64,000 nucleotides of DNA from an uncultured Saprospiraceae bacterium (GTDB lineage: Bacteria > Bacteroidota > Bacteroidia > Chitinophagales > Saprospiraceae), in contig CAJQRD010000002.1 of assembly GCA_905480605.1 (NCBI GenBank), forward strand, positions 58,641-122,640. The letters run 5' to 3'. Made by a program: the position numbers and the translations under genes. The notes under the pieces are model-generated. The model was not told where the DNA came from and searched no databases. It was given only the letters and a program-made list of their open reading frames with translations. Positions 1 to 9,414 of the stretch are shown here, piece by piece. Position 1 is the stretch's first letter, and every line of letters begins with the position of its first letter.

Positions 1-217
1 CTGGTTGTGCGATAATATGCTTACGATACTTTACAGGCAATAAGGTCCAAAGTTGCTTGTTCCCTCGCAGTATGATATGACCACCTCGACCACCATCACC
101 ACCATCAGGACCTCCTTTAGCAGTCATTTTATCTCTATAGAAATGTGAAGACCCTGGGCCACCTCTGCCTGATCTACAACATATTTTTACATAATCTACA
201 AAATTCTGATCTGCCAT
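1..217 (-). CDS. obg: Obg-family GTPase, N-terminal fragment
   Basis: Only the first 72 codons are in the window; the gene runs off the left edge. Reading the reverse strand from the ATG at 217, the peptide begins [20 protein letters not shown] and continues with the glycine-rich [15 protein letters not shown] signature. This is the Obg fold, the glycine-rich N-terminal domain of the essential ribosome-associated GTPase ObgE/CgtA. The GTPase domain with its G motifs lies outside the window, so its integrity cannot be judged. The start agrees with the family, where the Obg fold begins within about ten residues of the initiator. The gene is divergent from the crotonase at 434, with about 216 bp between them. 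Identification is firm from the glycine pattern alone. Confidence 0.93.
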   Translation of the reverse strand, partial: MADQNFVDYVKICCRSGRGGPGSSHFYRDKMTAKGGPDGGDGGRGGHIILRGNKQLWTLLPVKYRKHIIAQP

Positions 218-292
218 AACACTTTAAATAAGAGGCAAAAGTAGAGTTTTCAAGGGATAATTGCATCAAAAATGATAAAATGCATCAACCTT

Positions 293-331
293 GCCGAGCT
301 CTGACAGAGCGGAGCTCTGTCAGAGCTCGGC
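293..331. repeat. Perfect 18-bp inverted repeat with 3-nt loop
   Basis: Arm GCCGAGCTCTGACAGAGC (293-310) is followed by the spacer GGA and the exact reverse complement at 314-331. It lies between two divergent genes (obg and the crotonase), so it is not at the 3' end of either and has no T-run, which argues against a terminator. It is far richer in GC than its surroundings. It could be a REP-like repeat, a double-stranded regulator site or a structured leader. No second copy was seen in the window. Confidence 0.85.
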
Positions 332-433
332 TCTATCAAACAAAATACTTATAAATCCGTTGTACAATTGCATAGAAAATCAAAGAATTTGGCGTTTTTT
401 TGAGCGACCTATTCAATTTTAAAGCTTACGCAC

Positions 434-1201
434 ATGGAAAAGACTAAACAAGGACATATTAATAGCGATATCAAAAATGGTTTGGCTACAATAGAATTTT
501 ACCATCCATCCCACAACTCTTTGCCTTCAATGCTTTTAGGACAACTGGCAAGTAAAATTATGGAAGTTGGTCAAAATGATGAAGTCAAATTAATTCTACT
601 TAAGAGTAAAGGAGAGCGTACATTCTGTGCAGGTGCAAGTTTTGACGAATTGGTTTCAATCGACAATAAAGCAAATGGTAAAACTTTCTTTATGGGCTTT
701 GCAAATGTTATCAACGCCATTAGAACATGTGGAAAGATAGTAATTGGCCGCGTACAAGGAAAAGCTGTTGGAGGTGGTGTTGGATTGGCTTCTGCAGTTG
801 ATTATTGTATGGCAACTAAATTTTCTTTGGTAAAGCTAAGTGAATTAGCCGTGGGTATAGGTCCTTTTGTAATAGGTCCAGCTGTAGAGAGAAAAATAGG
901 TTTAGCAGCTTTCAGTCAAATGGCTATCAATGCTACAGAATGGCAGACTGCTGAATGGGCCAGAGATCGTGGATTGTATCAAGAGGTATTTGACAATGCA
1001 GAATTTATGGATGCCTACATCGAAAGATTCACCACTACTCTGCTCACAATGAACCCTACTGCCTTGAATAAACTGAAAGAAGTCTTTTGGGAAGGCACTG
1101 AAAATTGGGACACACTTTTAGAAACACGTGCAGAAATAAGTGGTGAATTGGTATTGTCTGATTTTTCTAAAAAAACAATACAGAGTTTTCTCAAAAATTA
1201 A
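434..1201 (+). CDS. Enoyl-CoA hydratase/isomerase (crotonase) family protein
   Basis: A 255-residue crotonase-fold protein expected to act in the cytosol on acyl-CoA substrates. The first oxyanion-hole segment is RTFCAGASFDEL (about residues 62-73) and the second is GKAVGGGVGL (109-118), the usual GGG turn. The classical hydratase has two catalytic glutamates. Here the one in the GGG(C)EL turn is replaced (GGGVGL), while the second is kept in SELAVGIGPF (E137). This one-glutamate pattern suggests an isomerase or a methylglutaconyl-CoA hydratase-like subfamily rather than short-chain enoyl-CoA hydratase; that is inference. Length is normal for the family. The ATG at 434 starts directly before the conserved N-terminal strand. 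The deacetylase-like gene follows after 51 bp on the same strand. The exact substrate is unknown. Confidence 0.85.
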   Translation: MEKTKQGHINSDIKNGLATIEFYHPSHNSLPSMLLGQLASKIMEVGQNDEVKLILLKSKGERTFCAGASFDELVSIDNKANGKTFFMGFANVINAIRTCGKIVIGRVQGKAVGGGVGLASAVDYCMATKFSLVKLSELAVGIGPFVIGPAVERKIGLAAFSQMAINATEWQTAEWARDRGLYQEVFDNAEFMDAYIERFTTTLLTMNPTALNKLKEVFWEGTENWDTLLETRAEISGELVLSDFSKKTIQSFLKN

Positions 1202-1252
1202 AAATCTACTTTTTGTAAAATTCTATTTTGATCATTAATATAAATACACCGG

Positions 1253-2155
1253 TTGTTAAAAATTGCTTTTTCTAAGATTTATAAATATTCACTTCCGGAA
1301 GGGCACAGGTTTCCTATGATGAAATATGAAGTCTTACCCGAACAGTTATTACACGAAGGAACTGTTACAGATGACAATTTCTTCAGTCCTCAAAAACTGA
1401 CTGATGATCAAATTTTACTGACACATGACAAAGAATATCTGGACAAACTAAATACATTATCATTTAGTCGGAAGGAGGCTAGAAAAATAGGGTTTCCAAT
1501 AAGAACCGATTTGATAGAACGCGGAAAATATATTTCACATGCTACTTATGAATGCGCACTTTTTGCATTGCAATATGGAGTGAGTATGAATATTGCTGGT
1601 GGTACACATCACGCATATGCTGGTCGAGGAGAAGGATTTTGTGTTTTCAACGATATGGCAATAGCTTCAAACTTATTACTCGACAAAGGATTGGTTCAAA
1701 AAATCCTTTTTGTAGATCTCGATGTACACCAAGGAAATGGCAATGCTCATATTTTTAGAAATGATGATCGTGTTTTTACGTTTAGTATGCATGGGGAAAA
1801 AAACTATCCACTTAGAAAAGAAGAATCAAATTTAGATATTGGTGTACCTGATAAAATTGAAGACGGACCTTACTTAAAATTATTAAAAGCCAGTTTACCT
1901 AAAATTATAGATGAAGTTCAACCAGAAATTGTATTTTATCAATCAGGTGTTGATATATTAATCACAGATAAACTGGGAAGGCTGTCAATGACTATAAATG
2001 GATGTAAACAAAGAGATGAATTTGTATTTGAAACATGCAATAAAAACAACATCCCTGTGGTTGTCTCTATGGGTGGTGGTTATTCAGAAAGACTGTCTGA
2101 TATCATTGAAGCACATGCCAATACATACAGGACGGCACAATCTATTTTCTTTTAG
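1253..2155 (+). CDS. Histone deacetylase-like (class IV/AcuC-type) zinc amidohydrolase
   Basis: A 300-residue member of the HDAC/acetoin-utilisation deacetylase superfamily, which removes acetyl or other acyl groups from lysines or polyamines. The N-terminus contains PLPEGHRFPMMKYE, typical of small bacterial HDAC-like proteins. The charge-relay histidines are in GGTHHAYAG (H119-H120). Zinc ligands are in VDLDVHQGNG (D157, H159) and YQSGVDIL (D234). The transition-state tyrosine is in MGGGYS (Y277). All active-site residues are therefore present. The start is a TTG at 1253; no ATG occurs before the conserved N-terminus, and starting later would delete the first strand. The stop is followed after 9 bp by priA, suggesting co-transcription. 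The in vivo substrate cannot be deduced. Confidence 0.88.
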   Translation: MLKIAFSKIYKYSLPEGHRFPMMKYEVLPEQLLHEGTVTDDNFFSPQKLTDDQILLTHDKEYLDKLNTLSFSRKEARKIGFPIRTDLIERGKYISHATYECALFALQYGVSMNIAGGTHHAYAGRGEGFCVFNDMAIASNLLLDKGLVQKILFVDLDVHQGNGNAHIFRNDDRVFTFSMHGEKNYPLRKEESNLDIGVPDKIEDGPYLKLLKASLPKIIDEVQPEIVFYQSGVDILITDKLGRLSMTINGCKQRDEFVFETCNKNNIPVVVSMGGGYSERLSDIIEAHANTYRTAQSIFF

Positions 2156-2164
2156 TATTTTGTA

Positions 2165-4615
2165 ATGGTGGAGAATTATAAATATATACGTGTCATCCTA
2201 CCCTTAGCAGTTCCTAAGATTTACACCTACCGTGTAGAGGAGAAGCATTGGGATAAGATACAATTCGGTGTTCGCGTCGAAGTACCGCTAAGGAACAAGT
2301 TATACTCTGCCATCTTAATAGATGAGATTGAAAAACCTGATACACTTCACAGGCTCAAATCAATAAGATCATTTATTGATACACATCCCATTATTACACC
2401 ACAACAATATGAATTATGGTCATGGATGGCAAGTTATTACATGACTACTATTGGGGAAGTCATGAATGTGGCAATGCCTTCTGGTCTTAAATTAAATAGT
2501 GAAACCAAACTGATTGCCACAGAGCATATTGACAATTCAGAATTTCAACTTACGGATAAGGAGTATATGCTTGCCGAAGCCATTTCAATCCAAGATGAAA
2601 TAACTATTAGTCAAGCCCAAGAAATTCTTGATCAAAAAACAGTGTACCCTCTGATCAAATCTCTCCTTGACAAAAATATTCTTTATATAAAAGAAGAGCT
2701 TAAGGAAAAATTCAAAGCTAAGAAGGTGGACTTTGTAAGACTATCAGATACATATGCAGATAAAGGCACCAATATGGCTGAGGCGTTTAATCTTACTTTG
2801 CGAAGTGAAAAACAAACCAGAGCTATACTTGGATATGTTCAATTGTCAAAGCAACAAGAATGGATACCTAAGTCAGAAATCAACAAACTAGCTAATGTAG
2901 ATTCTACAACAATCAAAGCATTGGTTAAGAAAGGAATATTTGATATTGAAGCCAAAGAGGTTAGTCGGATTGCCAATGAACTTCTTGAAGAGAAAGAACT
3001 TCCCCCTTTAAGTGAAAACCAAATCAGAGCTATTGCCGAAATCGAGGAACTTCAAAAAATAAAAGATCACGTTTTACTATTTGGAGTAACAGGAAGTGGT
3101 AAAACTAGAATATATATTGATCTTATAAAAAAGACAATTGCAGAAGGCAAACAAGTTTTGTATCTACTGCCTGAGATTGCATTGACAACTCAAATCGTTG
3201 ACAGGTTACTTTATGTTTTTAAAGGAGATATCGGGGTCTACCACAGTAAAATGAGTAACAATTTACGGGTAGAACTTTGGAATGCCTCACTTAACGGAAA
3301 AAGTTTAATACTTGGAGCACGTTCTAGTTTGTTTTTGCCTTTTAGCAACCTTGGTTTGATCATAATTGATGAAGAACATGATCCATCCTTTAAGCAATCT
3401 GACCCTGCTCCAAGATATAATGCAAGGGATACTGCCATTTACTTATCACAAATTAACAAAGCTAAAGTTTTGCTTGGAACAGCAACACCTTCTTTGGAAA
3501 CTTATAAGAATGCTATAGAAAGCAAATTTGGAATTGTAAAGCTCCTTGAGCGTCATGGAGAATCGGTATTGCCAGAAATTCAAGTCGTCGACCTTAAAGA
3601 ACAATACAAGAAAGGGTACATGGACTCGATATTAAGCAAAGACCTTAAGGATGCAATTAAAAATGCTTTAGCCCAAAAAGAGCAAATCTTGTTGTTCCAA
3701 AACAGAAGAGGTTTCTCCCCTACTTTGCAATGTCAAGCTTGCGACTACAATGCTGGATGTCCCAATTGTGACGTCAGTTTAACTGTACATGATTACTTTA
3801 ATGAATTGCGTTGTCACTATTGTGGCTACAAATCTAAATTGCCAAAAGATTGTCCGCAGTGCGGTTTTCCAGATTTGAATAAAAAAGGTTACGGTACGGA
3901 AAAGATAGAGCAAGAAATTCAAAAAATATTTCCTGCAGCCAATGTTGGACGAATGGATTTTGATACTGCAAAAACTAAAAATTCATACGAAAAGATATTC
4001 TCAGATTTCAAGCAACACAAAATCGATATTCTTGTAGGTACACAAATGATCACCAAGGGTTTGGATTTTGATAATATCTCAATTGTTGGAATTTTATCGG
4101 CAGACAAGATATTGTACTTTCCTGATTTTAAAGCCAACGAACGTGCTTTTCAATTGTTTACGCAAGTGGCTGGTCGAGCAGGAAGAAGAGCCAAAAAGGG
4201 CAAGGTAATCATCCAAACCTTCAACCCAGAACATCCTGTGGTTATTGAAACACAGCGTTATGATTATGCCAATTTCTACAAACGAGAATTGATAGAAAGA
4301 AAGAATTTTCTATATCCACCCTATTACAGGATAATTATAATTACGGTCAAACATAAACGGCCCGAAGTAGCCGAAAAAGCAGCTATAAAAATGGGTCAGC
4401 TATTGAAGACCAAATTGGGTAATCGCATCATGGGACCAAGTGTTCCAGGGATAGCTAGGTTGAGAGGATTGTATCAACAACAGATCATCATTAAGATGGA
4501 AAAAAACAAACAAGTTATCGAAGGTATCAAAGCCTATATCACAGAAGTAAAGAATGACGTTTTATTCGAAAAAGGAAGAAGTAGTGTAAGGATTGTTATA
4601 GATGTTGACCCTTGA
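2165..4615 (+). CDS. priA: Primosomal replication restart helicase PriA
   Basis: An 816-residue 3'-5' DNA helicase that reloads the replisome at stalled forks. The N-terminal 3'-DNA-binding domain (about 1-110) begins YIRVILPLAVPKIYTYRV. The helicase core has Walker A GVTGSGKT (307-314), the DEEH box (402-405) and motif VI QVAGRAGRR (667-675). The zinc-binding insert has all eight cysteines (523, 526, 532, 535, 550, 553, 563, 566), so both zinc sites should form. Length is normal for Bacteroidota PriA, which is longer than the E. coli protein. The ATG at 2165 lies 9 bp after the deacetylase stop. It uses TGA as stop, which shows that TGA is a termination codon in this genome. Identification is certain. 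Confidence 0.97.
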   Translation: MVENYKYIRVILPLAVPKIYTYRVEEKHWDKIQFGVRVEVPLRNKLYSAILIDEIEKPDTLHRLKSIRSFIDTHPIITPQQYELWSWMASYYMTTIGEVMNVAMPSGLKLNSETKLIATEHIDNSEFQLTDKEYMLAEAISIQDEITISQAQEILDQKTVYPLIKSLLDKNILYIKEELKEKFKAKKVDFVRLSDTYADKGTNMAEAFNLTLRSEKQTRAILGYVQLSKQQEWIPKSEINKLANVDSTTIKALVKKGIFDIEAKEVSRIANELLEEKELPPLSENQIRAIAEIEELQKIKDHVLLFGVTGSGKTRIYIDLIKKTIAEGKQVLYLLPEIALTTQIVDRLLYVFKGDIGVYHSKMSNNLRVELWNASLNGKSLILGARSSLFLPFSNLGLIIIDEEHDPSFKQSDPAPRYNARDTAIYLSQINKAKVLLGTATPSLETYKNAIESKFGIVKLLERHGESVLPEIQVVDLKEQYKKGYMDSILSKDLKDAIKNALAQKEQILLFQNRRGFSPTLQCQACDYNAGCPNCDVSLTVHDYFNELRCHYCGYKSKLPKDCPQCGFPDLNKKGYGTEKIEQEIQKIFPAANVGRMDFDTAKTKNSYEKIFSDFKQHKIDILVGTQMITKGLDFDNISIVGILSADKILYFPDFKANERAFQLFTQVAGRAGRRAKKGKVIIQTFNPEHPVVIETQRYDYANFYKRELIERKNFLYPPYYRIIIITVKHKRPEVAEKAAIKMGQLLKTKLGNRIMGPSVPGIARLRGLYQQQIIIKMEKNKQVIEGIKAYITEVKNDVLFEKGRSSVRIVIDVDP

Positions 4616-4812
4616 TTTTAATTAATATTTAATAATGAATAGTTAATGATTAATAATTATAAATAATGGGCGAGAATGAAAATTGGGTTAAGAGATTAGA
4701 GTTATGAGTTATGAATTAATTTAAAAATCGCAGATAAAGTCAACGACTGGTAAAACATTGAAGTACTGTTGACATTGAAGAAATGAAGCATTAGAAATAA
4801 GAAAAAAAGTAG
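4616..4812. repeat. AT-rich spacer with degenerate TTAATAAT-type repeats
   Basis: No gene is seen. The first 55 bases are built of imperfect TTAATAAT / GTTAATGATTAATAAT units. Bases about 4700-4795 carry a stretch (TTATGAATTAATTTAAAAAT, later ACATTGAAG and GAAGCATTA) that is recognisably related to the spacer at 20075-20120. This suggests a dispersed degenerate intergenic repeat family. Confidence 0.5.
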
Positions 4813-6588
4813 ATGATTGAAATTTATATAGAGAAAAAAGAGGTTGCTGAAAATCAAAAAAATCATTTTGCAACACGGGTTAAGTTATTAAGTTATGTAA
4901 GGCTTGCAGTCATCGCTCTTATAGTTGTATTGCTTTATCACCATGATAAATTTAGTGGCCTTGTATTAACTGGATTTATTTTGGTATTACTGGTTGTTTT
5001 TGGGTTTCTGGTCAAACTATTTACCAACCAGAAGTTTAATCGCGATTTACATAGCACCATTTCATTGATAAATGAGCGTGAAATAAACTACTTAGAAAAT
5101 TCAGTATTAGATTTTGATGATGGTCAAAACTACTTGGATACAACACATCTATTCAGTTATGACTTAGATTTGTATGGCAAATCATCTTTATTCCAACATC
5201 TAAACCGAACACATTCTTATATTGGGAACAAGTCGCTTTCGGATGCTCTGGTTTCTGAAGCTAACAAGGAAGAAGTCTTAAAAAAACAAGAAGCCATAAG
5301 TGAACTTTCCTCTAAATTAAAGTGGAGACAAAATTTCCTAGCACTTGCTGAGTTACAAGAAGACACAGAAAAAGATTATAACTTCTTAATCAATTGGGCA
5401 ATGGATCATTCTGGAAAGATTGGAAAAGTGGCCAATATTTTATCGTTTGTATTGCCTGTGATATTTATGATTGCATTTTTCAGCAACATATTTCTCGACC
5501 TAGGAATAGGTAATTTGGTAATATTGTTATTTATCATAAACCTTTCCGTTTTAGGTTCACAAATGAAGTTGATTAATTCCGAAATCAACAAATCCACAAA
5601 ACTCAATAAGATACTTTTCAATTATAGTTTACTTGTCAATCAAATTAAAAATACGAATTGGGAGTCAAAATTATTACAATCATATTCAAGTGATCTTGCT
5701 ATAGATAAAAAGATAAATGCCAGTGATGCGATTAAGCAGCTGTCTACTTTATTTGGCAATATGGATACCATTCAGAATGCAGTTGGTGCATCACTGATGA
5801 ATGGCACTGTACTTTATCATATTCACTTATTGAGAAAGTTGCTTAAGTGGAAGAAAGAAAACGGAAAATATATCAAGCAGTGGCTTCAGGTCATTGGTCA
5901 ATTCGAAAGTTTTATATGCTTTGCAAATTTCAAACAAAACAATCCCCAATATATCTTTCCCAAAATCAACGATGATCAAATATATTCTTTTTCATCTCTA
6001 GGTCATCCAATGATCAACGAGAAGGATCGTGTACCTAGTGATATAGATTTTTCAGACAACAATTTTGTTGTACTTACTGGCTCAAATATGTCAGGTAAAT
6101 CAACATTCTTGCGAAGCTTAGGCATTAATATAGTTTTGTCAAAGGCTGGTTCCGTGGTTTGTGCTGATAAGGCAAATATGGGTCTATTGGATCTTAGAGT
6201 TTCAATGAGGTCAACGGATTCTCTTTCAGATAATGAATCTTACTTTTTTGCAGAAGTAAAAAGACTTCAAGGTATTATGAAACATGCTAAGAGTAATACT
6301 TGTTTTATATTACTGGATGAAATACTAAGAGGTACAAACTCAGATGATAAACGAAACGGCACAATTAAATTTATTGAAAAATTAATCCAACACAATACTA
6401 TAGGTGTCATTGCAACACATGACTTAGAAGTATGCAACACTACAGATAAATATCCAAATTATTTAGCCAACAAATGCTTTGAAGTTGATATTATAAATGA
6501 CCAATTGGTTTTTGACTACAAATTAAGAGAAGGCATTTGCCAAAATCAAAGTGCAACTTTCTTGATGGAGAAAAATGGCATTATATAA
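4813..6588 (+). CDS. Membrane-anchored MutS-like ATPase
   Basis: A 591-residue protein whose C-terminal third is a MutS ATPase domain: Walker A GSNMSGKST (423-431), signature segment STDSLSDNESYFFAEVKRL (468-486), Walker B LLDEILRGTNS (500-510) and the switch THD (535-537). MutS mismatch-recognition domain I is absent. Instead the N-terminus has two predicted transmembrane helices (about 28-42 and 50-70), and a second hydrophobic pair lies near 207-250. It therefore resembles the Bacteroidota MutS-domain-V membrane proteins of unknown role rather than MutS1 or MutS2; no Smr domain is visible. The middle region (260-400) matches the lever/clamp spacing. The ATG at 4813 gives a short cytoplasmic N-terminus before the first helix. 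A DinB-like gene follows after 24 bp. Function in repair is unproven. Confidence 0.82.
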   Translation: MIEIYIEKKEVAENQKNHFATRVKLLSYVRLAVIALIVVLLYHHDKFSGLVLTGFILVLLVVFGFLVKLFTNQKFNRDLHSTISLINEREINYLENSVLDFDDGQNYLDTTHLFSYDLDLYGKSSLFQHLNRTHSYIGNKSLSDALVSEANKEEVLKKQEAISELSSKLKWRQNFLALAELQEDTEKDYNFLINWAMDHSGKIGKVANILSFVLPVIFMIAFFSNIFLDLGIGNLVILLFIINLSVLGSQMKLINSEINKSTKLNKILFNYSLLVNQIKNTNWESKLLQSYSSDLAIDKKINASDAIKQLSTLFGNMDTIQNAVGASLMNGTVLYHIHLLRKLLKWKKENGKYIKQWLQVIGQFESFICFANFKQNNPQYIFPKINDDQIYSFSSLGHPMINEKDRVPSDIDFSDNNFVVLTGSNMSGKSTFLRSLGINIVLSKAGSVVCADKANMGLLDLRVSMRSTDSLSDNESYFFAEVKRLQGIMKHAKSNTCFILLDEILRGTNSDDKRNGTIKFIEKLIQHNTIGVIATHDLEVCNTTDKYPNYLANKCFEVDIINDQLVFDYKLREGICQNQSATFLMEKNGII

Positions 6589-6612
6589 ACAAATAAGTAC
6601 ATTACAGACACA

Positions 6613-7095
6613 ATGAAATACAGAACTAACGGAGCTATCGGCGCTTTACTCGATGAGTATGAAAGAGCCATTTCAGAACTTAAGACTACGATAAAAAATT
6701 TATCACCAATGGCATTATCTGCAATTGTGGATCTTAAGACGAAAGACGAAGATTGTAGATCAATTCAGAAAATATTAAGTCACGTGATCGCTGCCGGTTA
6801 TTCATATGTCGTTCATATAAGAAATTCTAAAGGAGAACAAGTGACATTTCCAGAATATGAATCTTACAAAAATATCTCTTCTTATGAAAATGCACTTGAT
6901 AGAATGTTTAAATATAATGTTCAGTTTTTTGAAGATTATTCAGACATCAATTTAGATGATTATGAAGCTCACCGCTTTACAGTAAGATGGGGAAACATCT
7001 ATGACATTGAGCAATTGTACGAACACGCTATCGTTCATGTACTTCGACACAGACGACAAATTGAAAGATTTAAATTAAAGTTAAGAGCTCAATAG
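6613..7095 (+). CDS. DinB-like four-helix-bundle protein
   Basis: A 160-residue, mostly helical protein with DinB/YfiT features. The putative metal-binding histidines are H57 in KILSHVI and H138/H142 in the C-terminal EHAIVHVLRHRRQIE segment. DinB-superfamily proteins are metal-dependent, often thiol-transferase-like or damage-induced proteins; the substrate here is unknown. It has no signal peptide and should be cytosolic. The ATG at 6613 is 24 bp after the MutS-like gene, so the two are probably co-transcribed. The next gene (dipeptidyl peptidase) is convergent. The family call is reasonably sure; the function is not. Confidence 0.75.
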   Translation: MKYRTNGAIGALLDEYERAISELKTTIKNLSPMALSAIVDLKTKDEDCRSIQKILSHVIAAGYSYVVHIRNSKGEQVTFPEYESYKNISSYENALDRMFKYNVQFFEDYSDINLDDYEAHRFTVRWGNIYDIEQLYEHAIVHVLRHRRQIERFKLKLRAQ

Positions 7096-7144
7096 AAATT
7101 GAAGCCCAAGTTAAATTAAGAAAAAGCAAAACCTGATTTGAAGT

Positions 7145-9319
7145 TTAAGCTCTGCTATCACGAGAAATTTGAATCTTGAATTCTTTTGGTGGCTTCTTTC
7201 CCAACAAATGTCTCACAAAATAATCCCAACGTTTGCGCATCATGTACAAGCCGTCTCTTCCAAAGCCATGCGTTGCATTTGGGAAAACCACCAAATCAAA
7301 ATCCTTGTTGGCCTTTATAAGTGCATCGACAACCAAGTATGAATTTGAAATAGGAACATTGTTGTCCATCGCTCCATGAGCAATCATCAGTTTTCCTTTT
7401 AGATTCTTAGCAAATTTTTGATTGGCCTGATCTCCGTAATTTACTTTGCCATCTCCAATACCATCCATCAATCCATTATACCTTTCTCCCCAATCATCTT
7501 CATAATTTCTATTATCATGATTTCCAGACTCTGAAATACCCACATGATAAAAGTCAGGATAACGGAATAAAGCTGCAGCAGTCGCAAAGCCACCACCAGA
7601 ATGTCCCCAAATTCCAACTTTGGTATTGTCAATAAAATCATATCTTTTTGCAAGCTGATTAATACCACTTATTTGATCTGGCAATGTATTGACAGACATA
7701 TCACCATAACATTCATCATGAAACTCTTTCGATCTTCCCGGGTTGCATGAACCATCAATAATGATAACAACAAATCCTAATTCTGCCAATGCTTGGTTAT
7801 CCCTTCTTGATGCTCTAAATGATCTTCCTCCTACTCCCCCTCCCTGAGGTCCTGGGTATACATAATTGACAACAGGGTACTTTCTTCCCTTTTCAATTTT
7901 AGATGGTATAAACATCAATCCATAAAGATCAAATTTTTCATTATCAGATTTTACTTTAATCGGAATGGGTGGTACCCAGCCTGAGTCAACCAATCGCGAA
8001 ACATCGCCTTCTTCTAACTTCTCTATCAGATTACCATTTATATCACGTAATACTGATACAGGCGGTATGTCAGGTTGAGAGTAATTGTCTACAAAGTATT
8101 TTTTGTCAGGCGAAAATGATAAACTATGATTTCCATTTTCAGGCGTCAGCAATTTTAAATTTTCACCTGAAAAGTCAACCTTATAGAAGTGAGAAAAATA
8201 CGGATCTCTTCCTTTTTCTTTGCCATTCGCTTTAAAATAAATAACTCTATTCTTCTCATCAAATTTCACAACACTCATAACAACGTAATCACCATTGGTA
8301 ACTTGATGCTTTAATTTACCCGTATTCATATCATACAAATACAGATGTCCCCAATTGTCCCTTTCAGAATACCAAATAAATTCTTCTGTGTCTGAGAAGT
8401 AAGTCCAATTGATTGAGCCCTGACCAGACTCATATTGTGTCTCTACCTCTTCCTTGTAAATGTCTTTAATTTCTCCAGTAATAACATTCGCGATTCTCAA
8501 TTGAGCTATTTTATGATCTCTAGATGATGATACAAAAGCCAATCGATTTCCATCTTTACTCCAAACGTTATCATCAAAAGTACTATCACAGGAAATATCA
8601 TCACAGAGAGTTCCTCTGCGCGGATCTGGATCCATTTTAAACCTAATTGTTGCCCCATTTTCAATGTCAATTACAACTCTATGTATACGAATTATGTCCT
8701 CATCTTGAGGAAGTGGGTACTTCCATTGTTTCAATTGAGGTGCACCTACTTGTGTATTAACCAGGTACATATCACTAACATGCCTTTGGTCTTGTTGAAA
8801 TGTTGCAAACTTTTTTGAATCAGGAGACCACAATCCAATTGGTCTATCACTTTGTCTCCAGCCTGCATTATCTGTAGCATAACCAAAGTTTTCAATACCG
8901 TCGTTAGTTAATTGTTTCTCTTCATTGGTTTCCAAATCACGCACCCATAAATTCCAATCTTTTATATAGATAGCTTTTGTCCAATCGGGTGATGGTAATT
9001 CTGTCTTATATTCATAATCTGGGTTTTTCTTTATTTCCGGTAAGCCTTCTTTGATCTCTTTGCTAGTTGATGCAGTTTTTTTCTTTTTAGTTTTTGGGTC
9101 AAAATGAATATATTCAACTCCATCAGCCAAAAGATTTTTATACCAAAAAGAGCCATCTTCTTGCCATATTGGACGCAAATCCATCTGGTCAGTTAATTTA
9201 CTTGTATTCCAACTGAGCATTGACTCTGCCTTTTGATAATTCTCAATTGAGATTGAATCTTGTGAATAAGATATAAAGGGTATAATCAGTAGAAAACACG
9301 ATAAAAGGTTAGATTTCAT
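7145..9319 (-). CDS. Secreted dipeptidyl-peptidase IV-like S9 serine peptidase
   Basis: A 724-residue S9-family peptidase with a Sec signal peptide (MKSNLLSCFLLIIPFISYSQ, cleaved near residue 20), so it acts in the periplasm or outside the cell. Residues about 40-470 form the DPP IV-type beta-propeller. The alpha/beta hydrolase domain follows, with nucleophile S574 in GHSGGG, D652 in HGAMDNNVP and H684 in NATHGF, a complete catalytic triad. The nucleophile elbow is GHSGGG rather than the GWSYGG usual for DPP IV. The propeller contains DPP IV-like segments such as WSPDSKKFATFQQDQRHVSD. Expected activity is removal of X-Pro or similar dipeptides from peptides. Length fits. It is the first of several exopeptidases in this region. 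Confidence 0.9.
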   Translation of the reverse strand: MKSNLLSCFLLIIPFISYSQDSISIENYQKAESMLSWNTSKLTDQMDLRPIWQEDGSFWYKNLLADGVEYIHFDPKTKKKKTASTSKEIKEGLPEIKKNPDYEYKTELPSPDWTKAIYIKDWNLWVRDLETNEEKQLTNDGIENFGYATDNAGWRQSDRPIGLWSPDSKKFATFQQDQRHVSDMYLVNTQVGAPQLKQWKYPLPQDEDIIRIHRVVIDIENGATIRFKMDPDPRRGTLCDDISCDSTFDDNVWSKDGNRLAFVSSSRDHKIAQLRIANVITGEIKDIYKEEVETQYESGQGSINWTYFSDTEEFIWYSERDNWGHLYLYDMNTGKLKHQVTNGDYVVMSVVKFDEKNRVIYFKANGKEKGRDPYFSHFYKVDFSGENLKLLTPENGNHSLSFSPDKKYFVDNYSQPDIPPVSVLRDINGNLIEKLEEGDVSRLVDSGWVPPIPIKVKSDNEKFDLYGLMFIPSKIEKGRKYPVVNYVYPGPQGGGVGGRSFRASRRDNQALAELGFVVIIIDGSCNPGRSKEFHDECYGDMSVNTLPDQISGINQLAKRYDFIDNTKVGIWGHSGGGFATAAALFRYPDFYHVGISESGNHDNRNYEDDWGERYNGLMDGIGDGKVNYGDQANQKFAKNLKGKLMIAHGAMDNNVPISNSYLVVDALIKANKDFDLVVFPNATHGFGRDGLYMMRKRWDYFVRHLLGKKPPKEFKIQISRDSRA

Positions 9320-9414
9320 TTGTATTTTTATTATGCTTTAAAATAATAAAAATATTACAGCTTTTTAAATCTATAAATACATCAATCTTCATAGAAGTTT
9401 GAGTACCTGAAATA

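Noticed and set aside
1552..1758. Forward frame of 68 residues inside the deacetylase gene, and many similar frames inside other genes.
   Set aside because: They are alternate-frame shadows of well supported genes with no family features.
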